This document shows positions 5,945-6,576 of a DNA stretch of 6,576 nucleotides, piece by piece. A program made the position numbers and the translations under genes. Source of the stretch: Chloroflexota bacterium (GTDB taxonomy: Bacteria > Chloroflexota > Limnocylindria > Limnocylindrales > CSP1-4). Where the stretch lies: contig JACDAH010000503.1 in assembly GCA_013695505.1 (NCBI GenBank), forward strand, positions 1 to 6,576, written 5' to 3'. Position 1 is the stretch's first letter; the number at the start of each line of letters is the position of its first letter. The notes under the pieces were generated by a model that was not told the origin of the DNA, did not search any database, and saw nothing but the letters and a program-made list of their open reading frames with translations.

Positions 5945-5951
5945 TATGATA
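5945..5951. promoter_or_regulatory. Symmetric divergent promoter with overlapping -10 boxes
   Basis: On the plus strand TATGAT (5945-5950) ends 6 nt before ATG 5957. On the minus strand TATCAT (5951 down to 5946) ends 6 nt before GTG 5939. The hexamers share five base pairs. With canonical -10 spacing, both start codons would be the first transcribed bases. No -35 match is evident on either strand. Confidence 0.75.
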
Positions 5952-5956
5952 TGGCG

Positions 5957-6576
5957 ATGTCCTCTTCCCCCGGCCGTCGGCTTCCGCGGACACGGACGCC
6001 TGGCGGCCTCGCCCGACCCGAGCTCCTCGCAACGACCGACTGGCTCGCGGACCAGGTCGGGCGGCCGGATGTCCGGATCCTCGACGTTCGCTGGCGACCC
6101 GACGGCAGCGGACATGCGGTCTGGGCCGCCGGTCACATCCTTGGTGCCGTCCACGTCGACTGGCGAGCGGACCTGAGCGACCCGTCCGAGACGGGCGATG
6201 CCCTCCTGCTGGCCGGACCGGAGCAGGTGGCCAGGACCCTCGGGCTTGCCGGTGTCGGCGACGGGGCCACGGTGGTGGTCTACGACGACACGGTCAGCCT
6301 GTTCGCGGCCCGGACGTGGTGGAGCCTGCGGGTCTACGGACTCGAGTCGGTCCGGATTCTCGATGGCGGATTCCCGGCCTGGGTGGAGGAAGGTCGGCAG
6401 ACCTCGACCGCCACCGATCCGCCGCCGGTCGCCCACTTCACGCCGCGGTCTCAATCCCGGATGCGGCTGACGACCAGCGACGTTCGGGCCCTTCTCTCCT
6501 CACCCGATGTGACCCTGCTCGATGCCCGTGCCCCGGCCGAGTACCGCGGCCACGAAGGCAACACCAAGCGGCTCGG
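5957..6576 (+). CDS. Thiosulfate / 3-mercaptopyruvate-type sulfurtransferase (tandem rhodanese), C-terminus off window
   Basis: The 206 complete codons cover the first rhodanese domain and the start of the second. Family motifs are clear: 'DVRILDVRW' (38-46), 'AGHILGAVHVDW' (58-69), 'VVVYDD' (106-111) at the non-catalytic loop of domain 1, 'RILDGGFPAWVEEG' (133-146), then 'VTLLDARAPAEYRG' (185-198) and 'EGNTKR' (200-205), which open domain 2. In this family a cysteine in domain 2 carries the persulfide; that residue lies beyond the window. Domain 1 keeps the linker and 'DGG-W' features of active two-domain enzymes. The ATG at 5957 is the only in-frame start before the conserved region, and it sits 6 nt after TATGAT, so the mRNA should be leaderless. 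The Arg-rich first 17 residues resemble no export signal, so it is probably cytoplasmic. It likely moves sulfur from thiosulfate or 3-mercaptopyruvate to an acceptor. It is divergent from the PLP enzyme across 17 bp. Confidence 0.93.
   Translation, partial: MSSSPGRRLPRTRTPGGLARPELLATTDWLADQVGRPDVRILDVRWRPDGSGHAVWAAGHILGAVHVDWRADLSDPSETGDALLLAGPEQVARTLGLAGVGDGATVVVYDDTVSLFAARTWWSLRVYGLESVRILDGGFPAWVEEGRQTSTATDPPPVAHFTPRSQSRMRLTTSDVRALLSSPDVTLLDARAPAEYRGHEGNTKRL

Noticed and set aside
5940..6032. N-terminal extension of the PLP enzyme to a start at 6032
   Set aside because: It adds 31 Arg/Gly-rich residues overlapping the divergent sulfurtransferase and ignores the -10 box exactly placed for GTG 5939. 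Family homology begins only after the GTG.
4758..6176. A 472-codon open frame on the plus strand
   Set aside because: It lies opposite the well-supported PLP enzyme, is extremely rich in Arg, Asp and Pro, and shows no family motif. It is typical of GC-rich shadow frames.
1..6576. CRISPR arrays, insertion sequences, integrase sites or phage genes
   Set aside because: I saw no regularly spaced repeats, terminal inverted repeats, transposase motifs or phage-like products. The tRNA is intact, and I saw no direct repeat of its 3' end elsewhere in the window.

Overview
The window is GC-rich throughout. It uses GTG as well as ATG starts and shows few Shine-Dalgarno sequences. Several genes instead have a TANNNT-like -10 hexamer 6-7 nt before the start codon, which suggests leaderless mRNAs. 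Together with an Ig-like repeat of a kind I associate with Chloroflexota surface proteins (an 'LYDASVTP'-type opening followed by a Pro/Thr/Ser linker), this points to an uncultured Chloroflexota lineage or possibly an actinobacterium. That placement is an inference.

Layout from left to right. (1) Positions 1-769, minus strand: N-terminal part of an AAA_16/STAND-type ATPase of the kind found in large LuxR/SARP-like regulators. It runs off the left edge, and its Walker A lysine is replaced by valine. (2) 853-2445, minus: a 530-residue envelope protein with a signal peptide, an Ig-like domain, a Pro/Thr/Ser linker, a Gly/Ser linker, one membrane helix and a C-terminal SH3b-like domain that should lie in the cytoplasm. 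(3) 2700-3443, plus: a two-helix membrane protein with a NERD-like domain whose nuclease residues look lost. (4) 3444-3579: GC-rich hairpins at a convergent gene end. (5) 3580-3655, minus: an intact tRNA with encoded CCA and anticodon TAT, a rare tRNA-Ile(UAU) type. (6) 3746-4144, minus: a 132-residue Pro-rich protein of unknown function. (7) A perfect 21-bp palindrome at 4198-4218. (8) 4250-4690, minus: a three-helix small membrane protein. (9) 4698-5939, minus: a fold-type I PLP enzyme of the class V aminotransferase/cysteine desulfurase superfamily. (10) From 5957, plus, off the right edge: a tandem-rhodanese sulfurtransferase (thiosulfate/3-mercaptopyruvate type).

The most striking element is the 17-bp gap between the PLP enzyme and the sulfurtransferase. 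Two -10 hexamers on opposite strands share five base pairs there, and each lies exactly 6 nt before its start codon. Both genes therefore appear to be transcribed divergently from one symmetric promoter as fully leaderless mRNAs. The pairing suggests a shared role in sulfur or cysteine-derived metabolism, but the substrate of the PLP enzyme cannot be read from the sequence. The PLP enzyme and the three-helix protein are 7 nt apart and probably form an operon. No mobile element, CRISPR array, phage gene or recognisable defence system was found, and no stretch over 300 bases lacks a gene.
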